DNA of 64,000 bases from Gemmobacter caeni (GCF_003054195.1 NZ_QBKP01000006.1:124001-188000), one strand, 5' to 3'. Positions 27,118 to 36,372 are shown, counted from the first letter of the stretch. Made by a program: numbers and translations. Notes: generated from the sequence alone by a model not told the origin.

Positions 27118-27433
27118 GGCCGAAGACCACCTGCGCCACGACCGAAATCAGCAGGCCTTTGCGCCGACCGGCGGAGCCCAGAGGTGACAGGTGACGCAGA
27201 CAGATGTCATAGGCTTCGGCCACCTCGCCCTCATCCACCTGCAACAGAAGCTTCGGGTTTTGCGACATATGCGCCGCCTCGGCCAGCCGCTCTGCCGCGG
27301 CCCGCACTTTGCGCGGCAACCGCCGACCGCCACGCGACAGCTTTTCGGCCAGCCCCGCACCCTTGATGCGCAGCCGTTCCTCCATCAGCCCCGCAACCCG
27401 GTCCGCCATCTGCTGAATGGTAATCGCGCCCAT
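27062..27433 (-). CDS. Small tail-anchored conserved hypothetical protein
   Basis: The 123-aa product starts MGAITIQQMADRVAGLMEER, has an amphipathic Arg-rich middle (GRRLPRKVRAAAERLAEAAH) and ends with a single transmembrane helix (VVAQVVFGLIVVAGLAVLVL) near residues 98-117. This layout suggests a cytoplasmic domain anchored in the inner membrane. The family is not recognised. ATG 27433 follows AGGACA. It overlaps the DUF817 gene tail to tail by 56 bp. Confidence 0.7.
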   Translation of the reverse strand: MGAITIQQMADRVAGLMEERLRIKGAGLAEKLSRGGRRLPRKVRAAAERLAEAAHMSQNPKLLLQVDEGEVAEAYDICLRHLSPLGSAGRRKGLLISVVAQVVFGLIVVAGLAVLVLKLRGLM

Positions 27434-27555
27434 CTTCGTGTCCTGCCCGCCGCTGTCCGGCGGTCTGCCACCGCCCTTGCGCGGCAGACTACGCTTGCAC
27501 GCGGAAGGCATCAACCGCTCTGGCAGTCGCGGAAAGGCTCGGTTACTTCTGTGCC

Positions 27556-28329
27556 ATGCTGAACACGATCCATTATCCCGCCACCACCGCATCGGACCTG
27601 CCCCCCATCCTGATCGTGCACGGGCTCTACGGCTCGGCACGGAACTGGAACGTCATCGCCCGCCGCCTGTCAGAGCGGCGCGATGTGTTGGCGGTCGACA
27701 TGCGCAATCACGGCGAAAGCCCCCGCTTTACGACCCACAGCTATCCCGACATGGCTGCCGATCTGGCCGAGGTGATCGGCGCCCATGGCGGGCAGGCCGA
27801 TGTGATCGGGCATTCGATGGGGGGCAAGGCGTCGATGATGCTGGCGCTGAATCATCCCGGCCTTGTGCGGCGGCTGGTCGTCGCCGATGTGGCGCCGGTG
27901 CCCTATGCCCATGACCAGACGCAATACATCACCGCGATGCGCGGGCTCGATCTGGCGGGCCTGACCACGCGCGGTGAGGCCGACCGCAGGCTTGCGGAAA
28001 CCGTACCCGAGGCCCCCCTGCGCGCCTTCTTCCTGCAATCGCTGGACCTGAAAGCGGAGGGCGGGCCGCGCTGGCGGCTGAACCTTGACGTGCTGGAGGC
28101 TGAAATGCCCAAGATCGTCGGCTGGCCCGATCCGGCCGGGCAATTCGACGGGCCGACCCTGTTCCTGACCGGCGGCGACAGCCATTATGTGAAGCCGGAA
28201 TACCGCCCGGCGATCCGCGCACTGTTTCCCAATGCGCATTTCGCCAAACTGCCAAGCGCCGGACACTGGCTTCATGCCGACAAACCGCGCGAGTTCGAGC
28301 AGACACTGAAAGTGTTCCTCGACGCCTGA
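27556..28329 (+). CDS. Alpha/beta hydrolase (YbfF-like esterase)
   Basis: This 257-aa cytoplasmic hydrolase has the oxyanion segment HGLYGSARNW, nucleophile S87 in GHSMGG and catalytic His in SAGHWLHADKP. The DMRNHGESP segment is typical of YbfF-type thioesterases and esterases. The natural substrate is unknown; short acyl esters or acyl-CoAs are likely. Confidence 0.85.
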   Translation: MLNTIHYPATTASDLPPILIVHGLYGSARNWNVIARRLSERRDVLAVDMRNHGESPRFTTHSYPDMAADLAEVIGAHGGQADVIGHSMGGKASMMLALNHPGLVRRLVVADVAPVPYAHDQTQYITAMRGLDLAGLTTRGEADRRLAETVPEAPLRAFFLQSLDLKAEGGPRWRLNLDVLEAEMPKIVGWPDPAGQFDGPTLFLTGGDSHYVKPEYRPAIRALFPNAHFAKLPSAGHWLHADKPREFEQTLKVFLDA

Positions 28330-28335
28330 ATGCGC

Positions 28336-28821
28336 CTAGTCCGCCGGACGGGCCATACGCCGCATCAGCCCGTCCCGCAGCACGAATTGATGCCAGAGCG
28401 CACCGGCCACATGCAGGCCGATCAGCGCCAGAAGCACCGCCTTCAGCACCTCATGCGCTTCGGCCGCTACCGAAATGCCACCGAACCACGCCATACCCCC
28501 CGTCACGGCGAGGGCAATCATCGCCAGATAAAGACCTGCATGGGCCAGCTTCGAAAGCGGGCGCAGAATGGCGGGGCTGCCCTCTGCCGGCGCAGGCGCC
28601 CCGCGGCGGCCTTGCAGGCCGATCCGCCACAAAGCCAGCACCAGGACGGCAATCCCTCCCGCCACATGGCCCGCGACCAGCGGATCAAAGGCCGGGCTTC
28701 CCCCCTGACGCAGGCTGCGCCATGCGGCGGAAATCGCGTCATTGCCGATGAACTGCCAGGCGACAAGAACCACCGTCAACCAATGCAGCACAATCTGGCT
28801 GCGGGAATAGCCCTTGGGCAT
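28336..28821 (-). CDS. Cytochrome b561 family protein
   Basis: This 161-aa inner-membrane protein has four hydrophobic helices and heme-ligand candidates in YSRSQIVLHWLT, HVAGGIAVL, HAGLYLAMIAL and HVAGALWHQFV. B561 proteins move electrons between quinone and periplasmic acceptors. GGGAG at good spacing supports ATG 28821 (MPKGYSRS) over 28848. The downstream convergent esterase ends six bases away. The next gene upstream on this strand has a FnrL box. Confidence 0.85.
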   Translation of the reverse strand: MPKGYSRSQIVLHWLTVVLVAWQFIGNDAISAAWRSLRQGGSPAFDPLVAGHVAGGIAVLVLALWRIGLQGRRGAPAPAEGSPAILRPLSKLAHAGLYLAMIALAVTGGMAWFGGISVAAEAHEVLKAVLLALIGLHVAGALWHQFVLRDGLMRRMARPAD

Positions 28822-28900
28822 GTGAAGCTCCCGTTGCTGGCCACGCACCGGCGTGGTCTTCGTTGACTTCTACGCGACGATACAAGACTTCCGTCGCCCG

Positions 28901-29080
28901 TCAGCCCGTGATCTGGCGAGCGACGAACCAACTCACCGGAATGGCCGCGACAAAGCCCACTGCGGCGGCCACCAGAATGGCTTTCAACGTCACCATGCCC
29001 ATGGTCAGGGCGGCGACGATCCCGACCCCCATGAGCGAGGTCGACGCCATGGAGAAGATAATCATCATCAGACGGTTCAT
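28901..29080 (-). CDS. Small two-helix membrane protein (59 aa)
   Basis: The product starts MNRLMMIIFSMASTSLMGVG, carries two hydrophobic helices joined by a short turn and ends VSWFVARQITG. AAGAGG lies at good spacing before ATG 29080. A perfect FnrL-type box lies 62 bp upstream, so expression at low oxygen is likely. It precedes the cytochrome b561 gene and may be linked to respiration. The family is not recognised. Confidence 0.7.
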   Translation of the reverse strand: MNRLMMIIFSMASTSLMGVGIVAALTMGMVTLKAILVAAAVGFVAAIPVSWFVARQITG

Positions 29081-29142
29081 TGCTGGCCTCTTGTCATCCG
29101 GCGCGTTCGGCCTCACCCGATCACACCGACGCGAGGTGCACC

Positions 29143-29156
29143 TTGATCCGCATCAA
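29143..29156. promoter_or_regulatory. FNR/FnrL box TTGATCCGCATCAA
   Basis: The sequence is a perfect TTGAT-N4-ATCAA dyad, the consensus of FNR and FnrL in Rhodobacterales. It lies in the 459-bp gap 29081-29539, closest to the minus-strand 59-aa membrane protein. Apart from this box I see no credible gene or RNA in that gap. Confidence 0.75.
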
Positions 29157-29539
29157 CCGCCGTCTCTGCGGCCGCGCAGAAAAGGGTGGCAAAGCGTCGC
29201 GGTGCTTGACGACCCGACCCGCCAGCCCGAAGACTGCACACGTCCGGAACCCGAGTGCGCCAAAGCCTATGCCCCTCCATCGTGCCGCATTGCGCGCTGT
29301 AACAGCCGTCGCTCATTGCAAAAGCGTCATGGCCTGCAATACAAATTCCTGCTGTTGGCTGGCCGACAAGGCGCTGTTTTCACAGACCCGCGCCCTTGCG
29401 CTTGATCAGATCGAACAATTCTGCGCCGGAGGCGGCCCACACGACCTAATTGCAACCTTCGACGCGCCAGTTCACTGCGGCAGTGGGCTGGAGAACAACA
29501 TTCTCAGCTCTGTCTCTGCCACCCCAGGGAGTTCCGCCC

Positions 29540-30247
29540 GTGACCATCGAATTGCGTGATCTCTCCGGCATGACCGAATTCCGCGCGGCGGAAGACCTGC
29601 AACGTCAGGTCTGGGGCGAAGGGGACAGAGAAGACCCGGCCGATCTGATGATGGTCATTCAGCACGAAGGCGGGCTGGTGGCTGGCGCCTTCGAGGATGA
29701 CACGCTCCTCGGCTATGTCTTCGGCTTTCCGACCGTCACACCGGGGGTGCAGCATTCGCACCGGCTCGCCGTTCTGGCGCAGGCCCGCGGTCTGGGCCTC
29801 GGTCTGCGGTTGAAATGGTATCAGCGCGACTGGTGTCTGGCGCGCGGCATCACACATGTTCGCTGGACCTACGATCCGCTGCGGCTTGCCAATGCCGCGC
29901 TGAACATTCACCGGCTGGGCGCCTCATCGCAAACCTATCTGCCGGATTACTACGGCGAGATGGAGGGGATCAACAAGGGTGCCCCCTCCGACCGTCTGAT
30001 GGCCGACTGGCACCTGCAAAGCCCCCGCGTGGTGGCCGCAGCGGCCGGGCAGCCACTGCCCCCGGACCGGGTGGCAGAGGAAATAGAGATCCCGGCCGAT
30101 TTCGGTGACATGATGATCCACGCCCCCGAAATGGCTCAAGCGCTGCGACTGGAAAACCGCGCAGAGATGCAGGCCGCCTTTGCCGCAGGTCTGCGTATCA
30201 CCGGCTTTGACAGCGCGAGGCGCCGTTATCTGCTGAGCAGGGCCTGA
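29540..30247 (+). CDS. GNAT superfamily acetyltransferase-like protein (COG3375 type)
   Basis: This 235-aa protein has a GNAT core: an N-terminal EFRAAEDLQRQVWGE strand-helix unit, SHRLAVLAQARGLGLGLRLKWYQRD as the acetyl-CoA motif, then VRWTYDPLRLANAALNIHRLG. This matches the predicted acetyltransferases of COG3375 by eye. The start is GTG 29540, preceded by CAGGGAG. The substrate is unknown. Confidence 0.75.
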   Translation: MTIELRDLSGMTEFRAAEDLQRQVWGEGDREDPADLMMVIQHEGGLVAGAFEDDTLLGYVFGFPTVTPGVQHSHRLAVLAQARGLGLGLRLKWYQRDWCLARGITHVRWTYDPLRLANAALNIHRLGASSQTYLPDYYGEMEGINKGAPSDRLMADWHLQSPRVVAAAAGQPLPPDRVAEEIEIPADFGDMMIHAPEMAQALRLENRAEMQAAFAAGLRITGFDSARRRYLLSRA

Positions 30248-30271
30248 TAGCGAAATCAGACATTTCAAAGG

Positions 30272-30302
30272 AAAAGGACCACCGGAAACCGGCAGCCCTT
30301 TT
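30272..30302. terminator. Bidirectional terminator between GNAT and ychF
   Basis: AAAAGG (30272-30277) and CCTTTT (30297-30302) close a structure with an inner CCGG-AAA-CCGG stem. Runs of T follow on both strands. It lies between the two convergent genes. Confidence 0.6.
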
Positions 30303-30327
30303 GATTTTCATACATTCCGGCGGAAGA

Positions 30328-31425
30328 TCAGCCGTTGAACAGGAAGTGCAGCACGTCGCCGTCCTGAACCTCATAGGTCTTGCCTTCGACGCGGAACTTG
30401 CCCGCCTCCTTGGCCCCGGCTTCTCCCTTGCCCGCGATGTAATCGTCATAGGCCACGGTTTCGGCGCGGATGAAGCCCTTTTCGAAGTCACCATGGATCA
30501 CACCCGCCGCCGCCGGGGCCAGAGTGCCCTTGGTGATCGTCCAGGCGCGGGCCTCCTTCGGGCCGACGGTGAAATAGGTTTGCAGGCCAAGCAGTTGATA
30601 ACCCGCGCGGATCAGCCGATCCAGCCCCGCCTCGTGCAGGCCCATTTCCTCAAGGAACATCGCCGCCTCGTCCTCGGGCAACTGGCTGATCTCTTCCTCG
30701 ATCTTCGCGGAAATCACCACCGAGGCGGCACCGATCTTCGCCGCCATCTCGGCCACCCGCGCCGACTGGCTGTTGCCCTCGGCCGCTTTCGATTCTTCGA
30801 CGTTGCAGACGTAAAGCACCGGCTTCGCCGTCAGAAGTTGCAGCATCCGCCATTGCTTCAGATCATCCGCCGCGACCTGCACGCTGCGCGCGGGCTTGCC
30901 ATCATTCAGCGCGACCTGTGCCAGCGCGAGCAGCCTGTCCTGATCGGCAGATTCCTTGTCGCCACCCTTCAGCTTGCGGGCAAGGTTGGCACGGCGGCGT
31001 TCGATGGATTCCAGATCGGCCAGCATCAGCTCGGTCTCGATGGTTTCGGCATCGGCCACCGGGTCGATCCGGCCTTCGACATGGGTGATGTCGCCGTCTT
31101 CAAAGCAGCGCAGCACATGGGCGATGGCGTCGCATTCACGGATATTGGCAAGAAACTGGTTGCCCAGCCCCTCGCCTTTCGACGCACCGCGCACCAGACC
31201 GGCAATATCAACGAAGGTCATCCGCGTCGGGATGATCTGCTTCGACCCGGCAATGGCAGCCAGCTTGTCCAGCCGCGGATCGGGCACCGCCACCTCGCCC
31301 ACATTCGGCTCGATGGTGCAGAAGGGGAAGTTCGCGGCCTGCGCGGCAGCGGTGCGCGTCAGCGCGTTGAAGAGCGTGGACTTGCCCACATTCGGCAGCC
31401 CGACAATGCCCATCCTGAAGCCCAT
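30328..31425 (-). CDS. ychF: Redox-regulated ATPase/GTPase YchF (Obg family)
   Basis: YchF is a ribosome-associated Obg-family nucleotide hydrolase with ATP preference. The 365-aa product begins [20 protein letters not shown] (P-loop) and has [21 protein letters not shown] as switch region. A coiled insert follows, then the C-terminal TGS domain ([16 protein letters not shown] ... [10 protein letters not shown]). It diverges from trpA. Confidence 0.97.
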   Translation of the reverse strand: MGFRMGIVGLPNVGKSTLFNALTRTAAAQAANFPFCTIEPNVGEVAVPDPRLDKLAAIAGSKQIIPTRMTFVDIAGLVRGASKGEGLGNQFLANIRECDAIAHVLRCFEDGDITHVEGRIDPVADAETIETELMLADLESIERRRANLARKLKGGDKESADQDRLLALAQVALNDGKPARSVQVAADDLKQWRMLQLLTAKPVLYVCNVEESKAAEGNSQSARVAEMAAKIGAASVVISAKIEEEISQLPEDEAAMFLEEMGLHEAGLDRLIRAGYQLLGLQTYFTVGPKEARAWTITKGTLAPAAAGVIHGDFEKGFIRAETVAYDDYIAGKGEAGAKEAGKFRVEGKTYEVQDGDVLHFLFNG

Positions 31426-31554
31426 GGCGATCCCCTTTCGAAACTTCGCCCGCTCTTAGGGCCTGCACGGCGGAATCGCAAGCGCCGGCCCAAGCCCCAT
31501 TGATTTCTGCCCCGCTTCGCGGCACATCGGACCAGAGTGCAGAAGAGGACCGCC

Positions 31555-32346
31555 ATGACCCGGATCGACGCCAAGTTCGCCGCCCTGAAGGCCGAGGGCA
31601 AAAAGGCCTTCGTCGCCTATATCATGGGGGGTGATCCGAATGCGGAAACCTCGCTTGAGGTGATGAAGGGCCTGCCGGGCGCCGGGGTCGATGTGATCGA
31701 ACTGGGGATGCCCTTCACCGATCCGATGGCGGACGGCCCGACGGTACAGCTTGCCGGGCAGCGTGCGCTGGATGGCGGCATGACGATGGACAAGGTTCTG
31801 GACATGGTGCGCGATTTCCGCGCGGGCGATCAGACGACGCCGATCGTGCTCATGGGCTACTACAACCCGATCTATTCGCGCGGCGTCGACCGTTTTCTGG
31901 CCGAGGCGAAAGAGGCGGGCATCGACGGGCTGATCGTGGTCGATCTGCCGCCGGAGGAAGACAGCGAGCTGTGCCTGCCCGCACAGGCCGCCGGGCTGAA
32001 CTTCATCCGGCTGGCTACGCCCACCACCGATGACCGCCGCCTGCCGACAGTACTGCAAAACACCAGCGGTTTCGTCTATTATGTCTCGATCACCGGGATC
32101 ACCGGCGCGGCCGCCGCTCAGGCCGCTGATGTGGCGCCCGAGGTCGCACGGATCAAGGCTGCGACCGATCTGCCGGTCATTGTGGGCTTCGGCATCTCGA
32201 CCCCCGACAATGCGCAGGCCATCGCAGGCATCGCGGATGGCTGCGTCGTGGGATCGGCTATTGTGAAGGAGATCGGTGCAGGCAAGCCTGTGGCCGATAT
32301 TCTGGGCACCGTTGCCGCGCTTGCAGCGGGCGCTCACGCCGCCTGA
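31555..32346 (+). CDS. trpA: Tryptophan synthase alpha chain
   Basis: TrpA cleaves indole-3-glycerol phosphate to indole and glyceraldehyde-3-phosphate. The 263-aa product has the catalytic E49 and D60 in [14 protein letters not shown] at canonical positions. GAAGAGGA precedes ATG 31555. Its partner trpB is about 13 kb away (45072-46304), so trpA and trpB are not cotranscribed. The stop overlaps the convergent ArsR gene by 13 bp. Confidence 0.96.
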   Translation: MTRIDAKFAALKAEGKKAFVAYIMGGDPNAETSLEVMKGLPGAGVDVIELGMPFTDPMADGPTVQLAGQRALDGGMTMDKVLDMVRDFRAGDQTTPIVLMGYYNPIYSRGVDRFLAEAKEAGIDGLIVVDLPPEEDSELCLPAQAAGLNFIRLATPTTDDRRLPTVLQNTSGFVYYVSITGITGAAAAQAADVAPEVARIKAATDLPVIVGFGISTPDNAQAIAGIADGCVVGSAIVKEIGAGKPVADILGTVAALAAGAHAA

Positions 32347-33059
32347 GGGGTGCTGCCTTCCGGAAACCAATCCTCTACCGGCGGGAAGGCCGCGTCGAAG
32401 GCGCGGCGCCCGGCGGGGGTGAAACGCAGGGCGCGGCTGCCCTCAACCCGGTGCAGCCAGGCCAGCCCCAGCATGTGATCCAGCATCGCACGGCCCAAGG
32501 CCCCGGCCAGATGGCTGCGCCGCTCGCTCCAGTCCAGACAATCGCGGCACAGCACCCGCCGGCGTCCGGCCCGCAGGGCTGCAAGGTCGATTCCGAAGCT
32601 GGTCACAAAGGTGGCGCCCGCGTCCGTCAGGGCCAGCCCCTCGGGCGCCGGGCCAAGGAAACCACGCGCCAGCAGGCTGTCGTAAAGCCGTATCCCCGCC
32701 TCGCCCGCCATATGATCGTAACATACCCGCGCTGCGCGCAGCGATGGATCGCGCGGGCCGGGTCGGCTGCGCAGATGGCCGCGCGCGGCGGCAAGGCCAA
32801 GCAGAGCCTCCAGCACCCGCGCCACTTCGACCCCGCGCAGGGCGAAATACTTGTGACGGCCCGACCGGCGGGGCACCACCAGCCCGCCTTCCTCCAGCCG
32901 CGCCAGATGGCCCGAGGCGGTCTGCACCGTCACACCGGCCTCGGCCGCAAGCTCGGTCACCGTCAGCGCGCGCCCCGCCATCAGTGCGGTCAGGATGTTG
33001 GCGCGCGCCGGTTCACCGATCAGCGCGGCAATGCGGGCAAGGTCCGGGCCTTCTTTCAT
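32334..33059 (-). CDS. ArsR-family transcriptional regulator (long form)
   Basis: The N-terminal 90 residues form an ArsR winged helix ([49 protein letters not shown]). A C-terminal domain of about 130 residues contains [21 protein letters not shown]. This two-domain, 241-aa type is common next to monooxygenase genes. It is divergent from the NIPSNAP-ABM pair, which it probably controls. GGAGGA supports ATG 33059. The cysteines C(x)2C could sense metal or redox state. Confidence 0.85.
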   Translation of the reverse strand: MKEGPDLARIAALIGEPARANILTALMAGRALTVTELAAEAGVTVQTASGHLARLEEGGLVVPRRSGRHKYFALRGVEVARVLEALLGLAAARGHLRSRPGPRDPSLRAARVCYDHMAGEAGIRLYDSLLARGFLGPAPEGLALTDAGATFVTSFGIDLAALRAGRRRVLCRDCLDWSERRSHLAGALGRAMLDHMLGLAWLHRVEGSRALRFTPAGRRAFDAAFPPVEDWFPEGSTPQAA

Positions 33060-33141
33060 CACGCTGTCCTCCACAGTTCGATCATGGCCGAAACATTACT
33101 TTCGCACAATCGGGCACAAGCGGATGTGAAAGGAGTCACCC

Positions 33142-33465
33142 ATGCTGACCTGCATCATCCGCTATCACATCGACCCGACAAAGAAGGCCCAGTTCGAAAC
33201 CTATTCCCGCAGCTGGGGACAGGCGATCCCACGTTGCGGGGCTGATCTGATCGGCTATTTCGCGCCGCATGAAGGGTCGTCCACACTGGCCTACGGCATC
33301 TACAACATCCCCTCTCTGGCTGAATACGAGGCGTACCGCACGCGGCTGGCGGCTGATCCCCTGGGGCGCGAGAATTACCAATTCGCCCAGAAAGAGCGGT
33401 TCATCCTGCGCGAGGATCGCACCTTCCTGCGGCTGGCCTCAGCCCCGCACGGGTGTGGCGCATGA
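33142..33465 (+). CDS. NIPSNAP family protein
   Basis: This 107-aa protein of the dimeric alpha-beta barrel fold shows MLTCIIRYHIDPTKKAQFETYSRSW, ADLIGYFAPHEGSSTLAY and a LAEYEAYR segment typical of NIPSNAP. Enzymatic role is unknown. AAAGGAG precedes ATG 33142, and its stop overlaps the next gene by ATGA. The pair lies divergent from an ArsR regulator. Confidence 0.85.
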   Translation: MLTCIIRYHIDPTKKAQFETYSRSWGQAIPRCGADLIGYFAPHEGSSTLAYGIYNIPSLAEYEAYRTRLAADPLGRENYQFAQKERFILREDRTFLRLASAPHGCGA

Positions 33466-33821
33466 TCGCCGTCCTGTTCGAGGTCATCCCCGCCCCCGGC
33501 GCGCGGGACGCTTATATGGCTCGCGCCGCTGATCTGCGGCCGCTGCTGGACGGGATCGACGGATTTCTGGGGGTGGAGCGGTTTCAGAGCCTCTCCGACC
33601 CCGGCAAGCTTTTGTCTCTGTCCTTCTTTCGGGACGAGGCGGCAGTACAAGGCTGGCGCGAAACCGCAGAACACCGCCTTGCACAACAGGCCGGACGCAG
33701 CGGGCTGTTCACCACCTACAGGCTGCGCGTGGCCGAGGTGCGGCGCGACTACGGGTTGCATGATCGCACCGAAGCACCGGGCTCAGGGAAAGCAGTTGCG
33801 CGAAATCTCCGATATTGGTAA
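33462..33821 (+). CDS. Antibiotic biosynthesis monooxygenase (ABM) family protein
   Basis: This 119-aa ferredoxin-like-fold protein starts MIAVLFEVIPAPGARDAYMA and contains GFLGVERFQSLSDPGKLLSLSFFRDEAAVQGWRE as two segments of the ABM family. Members include heme-degrading and quinol monooxygenases; the substrate here is unknown. It is translationally coupled to the NIPSNAP gene. Its last codons overlap the inverted repeat in front of lldD. Confidence 0.85.
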   Translation: MIAVLFEVIPAPGARDAYMARAADLRPLLDGIDGFLGVERFQSLSDPGKLLSLSFFRDEAAVQGWRETAEHRLAQQAGRSGLFTTYRLRVAEVRRDYGLHDRTEAPGSGKAVARNLRYW

Positions 33822-33843
33822 AGGAAACTAACCAATATCGGAG
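33807..33843. promoter_or_regulatory. 13-bp inverted repeat covering the lldD ribosome binding site
   Basis: CTCCGATATTGGT (33807-33819) and ACCAATATCGGAG (33831-33843) are perfect complements with an 11-nt spacer. The right arm contains the GGAG that serves lldD (ATG 33850), so an mRNA hairpin would hide it. As DNA, the TTGGT...ACCAA arms also recall GntR/LldR-type operators, though with a longer spacer. Confidence 0.65.
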
Positions 33844-33849
33844 GTTCGC

Positions 33850-35013
33850 ATGCCCGTCATCACCTGCATCGACGATCTGAAGCGCCTGCATGCCCGTCGC
33901 ACCCCGCGCATGTTCTACGATTACGCGGAATCCGGCAGCTATACCGAACAGACCTTCCGCGAGAATGTGACGGATTTCGAAAAGATCCGGCTGCGGCAGA
34001 AGGTGGCGGTCGACATGTCGAACCGCAGCATCGCGGGCGAGATGATCGGCACGCCGGTGACCATGCCCGTGGCGCTTGCGCCTGTCGGGCTCACCGGCAT
34101 GCAATCGGCGGATGGCGAGATCAAGGCGGCGCGGGCGGCTGAAAAGTTCGGCGTGCCCTTCACGTTGTCGACCATGTCTATCTGCTCGATCGAGGATGTG
34201 GCGGCGCAAACCACCGCACCGTTCTGGTTCCAGCTTTACGTCATGCGGGACGAGGATTTCGTCGACCGCGTGCTCGACCGCGCCAGGGCCGCAGGCTGTT
34301 CTGCGCTGGTTCTGACGCTGGATCTGCAAATTCTCGGCCAGCGGCACAAGGATCTGAAAAACGGATTGTCTGCGCCGCCAAAGCTGACGATCCCGAATAT
34401 CCTCAACATGATGACGAAGCCGGAATGGTGCCTTGGTATGCTGGGCACCAGACGGCGCAGCTTTGGCAATATCGTTGGTCATGCGAAGGGCGTGGGCGAC
34501 CTGTCCTCGCTGTCCAGCTGGACGGCGGAACAGTTCGATCCGCAGCTGGACTGGACCAAGATTGCGCGCATCCGTGACCGCTGGGGCGGCAAGCTGATCC
34601 TCAAGGGCGTTCTGGATGTCGAGGATGCGCAGCGCGCCGCCGATTTCGGGGCTGATGCCATCGTCGTCAGCAACCACGGCGGGCGGCAGCTGGATGGCGC
34701 GCTGTCGTCGATCCGCATGCTGCCCTCCATTGTGCGGGCGGTGAAGGGGAAGACCGAAATCTGGCTCGACAGCGGCATCCGCTCGGGTCAGGACGTATTG
34801 AAGGCCCTTGCCCTCGGGGCGGATGGCACGATGATCGGGCGCAGCTACATCTATGGTCTGGGCGCAATGGGCGAAGCCGGCGTGACAACAGCGCTGGAGG
34901 TCATCCGCAAGGAACTGGACACCACAATGGCGCTGTGTGGCGAGCGGGACATCAGGAACCTCGGGCCGCACAACCTCCTGGTGCCCAAGGATTTTGAAGG
35001 CGACTGGGCCTGA
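33850..35013 (+). CDS. lldD: L-lactate dehydrogenase (FMN-dependent alpha-hydroxy acid dehydrogenase)
   Basis: The enzyme oxidises L-lactate to pyruvate at the membrane, passing electrons to quinone. The 387-aa product holds the FMN-binding ALAPVGLTGMQSADGE, WFQLYVMRD, LTLDLQILGQR and the catalytic SNHGGRQLDGA. Other alpha-hydroxy acids are possible substrates, but the pattern fits LldD. Regulation through the upstream inverted repeat is likely. Confidence 0.9.
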   Translation: MPVITCIDDLKRLHARRTPRMFYDYAESGSYTEQTFRENVTDFEKIRLRQKVAVDMSNRSIAGEMIGTPVTMPVALAPVGLTGMQSADGEIKAARAAEKFGVPFTLSTMSICSIEDVAAQTTAPFWFQLYVMRDEDFVDRVLDRARAAGCSALVLTLDLQILGQRHKDLKNGLSAPPKLTIPNILNMMTKPEWCLGMLGTRRRSFGNIVGHAKGVGDLSSLSSWTAEQFDPQLDWTKIARIRDRWGGKLILKGVLDVEDAQRAADFGADAIVVSNHGGRQLDGALSSIRMLPSIVRAVKGKTEIWLDSGIRSGQDVLKALALGADGTMIGRSYIYGLGAMGEAGVTTALEVIRKELDTTMALCGERDIRNLGPHNLLVPKDFEGDWA

Positions 35014-35016
35014 CCC

Positions 35017-36159
35017 TCAGCCCCGCCGCATCAGCAGCGGGGTGAGCACCAGCACCGCCATCAGCATGGCAGCGGCAAAGACGAAGGCCGCGCGCAGCCC
35101 GAACAGGCCCGCCAGAAAGCCCAGCATGGGCGGGCCGAAGAAATAGCCGAAATAGCCGTAAAGCGTGGCCCTTGCGACAGCGCGGGCGCGGGCTTCCGGC
35201 GCCGCCATCCGACCCACCAGCGAAAAGGCGGTGGGGGCGATGACCGACGATCCGATCCCCATGACGATGAACCCGGCATAGGCCATCGTGGGGCTGGTGG
35301 CGAAGGCCGCCCCCAGCGCGCCGGTGGCGGAAACCACCGCCCCCGCGCGCAACAGCCGCCCCGCATTCAGCCGCGCCACCAGACCCTGCCCGGCGATCCG
35401 CGCAAATCCCATGGTCAGTGCCAGCGCGGCAGGCCCCATCGCACCCTCGGCGGGACTGCCGCCCAGGGTTTTCTCGATATGCAGGGCCGACCAGTTTTCG
35501 GCCGCGTTCTCGGTCAGAAAGGCGATCAGTACGATGCCACCGCCGATCAGCGGCACGAGGCCCAGCCCGCTGCCCTGCCCCTTTGGCGGGCGGGCAAGAC
35601 CGTGGATGGTGCCGTCCCGTTCAAAGGCCAACACAGCAATCAGTGCAGCACAGATCCCCGCCACCGCCATCACCACGCCTGGCGGCAGCGCCGCATCGCG
35701 CATCACGCCTGTCGCCAGCGCCCCGCCAGCATAGCCGAAGGAATAGGCGGCGTGGCAAAGGTTCATCAGATGCAGCCCGCGCTCATTCTCCAGCGCGGCG
35801 ACACGGGCGTTCATCAGCACATCGGTCAGGCCGGTTGCCGCACCGGCGCACATCATGGCAAGCGGGAAAAAGGCCGCCACATGAACCTGCCCCGGCAGGA
35901 TGAAGGCCAGCCCCATCGCCAGTGCTGCCACCGGCAGCGCAATCCGGCCCAGTGCCACACCGACAAGCGGTGCCACCAGCATCGCGCTGACCGCCGCCAG
36001 CGGCGTCGGCAGCAACAACAGCCCCAGCCGCGCCTCGTTCACATCCAGCTGCGCCTTGAGGTCCGGCAGCGCGGCGGCGAAAGTGCCCCACAACACGCCC
36101 ATGGCGGTAAAGGCCGCAAGCGGCGCATGCGCCGTGACGATCAAGCGGGGCGAAAGCAT
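35017..36159 (-). CDS. MFS transporter (YbjJ-like)
   Basis: This 380-aa inner-membrane protein has about 12 hydrophobic helices. The N-terminus MLSPRLIVTAHAPLAAFTAMG, MNARVAALENERGLHLMNLCHAAYSFGY and the loop NAAENWSALHIEKTLGGSP are typical of YbjJ-type MFS permeases. Substrate unknown. ATG 36159 has AAGGAA upstream; the long open frame beyond lacks homology. It converges on lldD with a 3-bp gap. Confidence 0.85.
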   Translation of the reverse strand: MLSPRLIVTAHAPLAAFTAMGVLWGTFAAALPDLKAQLDVNEARLGLLLLPTPLAAVSAMLVAPLVGVALGRIALPVAALAMGLAFILPGQVHVAAFFPLAMMCAGAATGLTDVLMNARVAALENERGLHLMNLCHAAYSFGYAGGALATGVMRDAALPPGVVMAVAGICAALIAVLAFERDGTIHGLARPPKGQGSGLGLVPLIGGGIVLIAFLTENAAENWSALHIEKTLGGSPAEGAMGPAALALTMGFARIAGQGLVARLNAGRLLRAGAVVSATGALGAAFATSPTMAYAGFIVMGIGSSVIAPTAFSLVGRMAAPEARARAVARATLYGYFGYFFGPPMLGFLAGLFGLRAAFVFAAAMLMAVLVLTPLLMRRG

Positions 36160-36320
36160 CGGGGGTTCCTTCTGTCCTGATGCCGTGCTAGCCCGACAGG
36201 ACAACCCCGGCAAGCCCGGCGCCGACACCGACCCGCCCGTGCCCGACACGCGGCGCCAGAGGTGATTTTTCACGACTTTCGGCTTTCCTTGCAGGCGATT
36301 CCCCGCTATAGGCCCCCGAT

Positions 36321-36347
36321 CCGTCATGCACCCTTGGAGGATGACGG
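36321..36347 (+). promoter_or_regulatory. Leader hairpin before rplY
   Basis: CCGTCAT (36321-36327) pairs with ATGACGG (36341-36347), and the loop holds GGAGG. It ends 25 nt before the rplY ATG. Autogenous leaders are known for L25 in gammaproteobacteria; whether this hairpin binds L25 is inference. Confidence 0.35.
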
Positions 36348-36372
36348 ACCAGTGCAACCAAAGGAGATACCT

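Noticed and set aside
29080-29559. 159-codon Cys-rich plus-strand frame before the GNAT gene
   Set aside because: No ribosome binding site, erratic composition, and it runs out of frame into the GNAT gene; the gap is better seen as regulatory DNA with the FnrL box.
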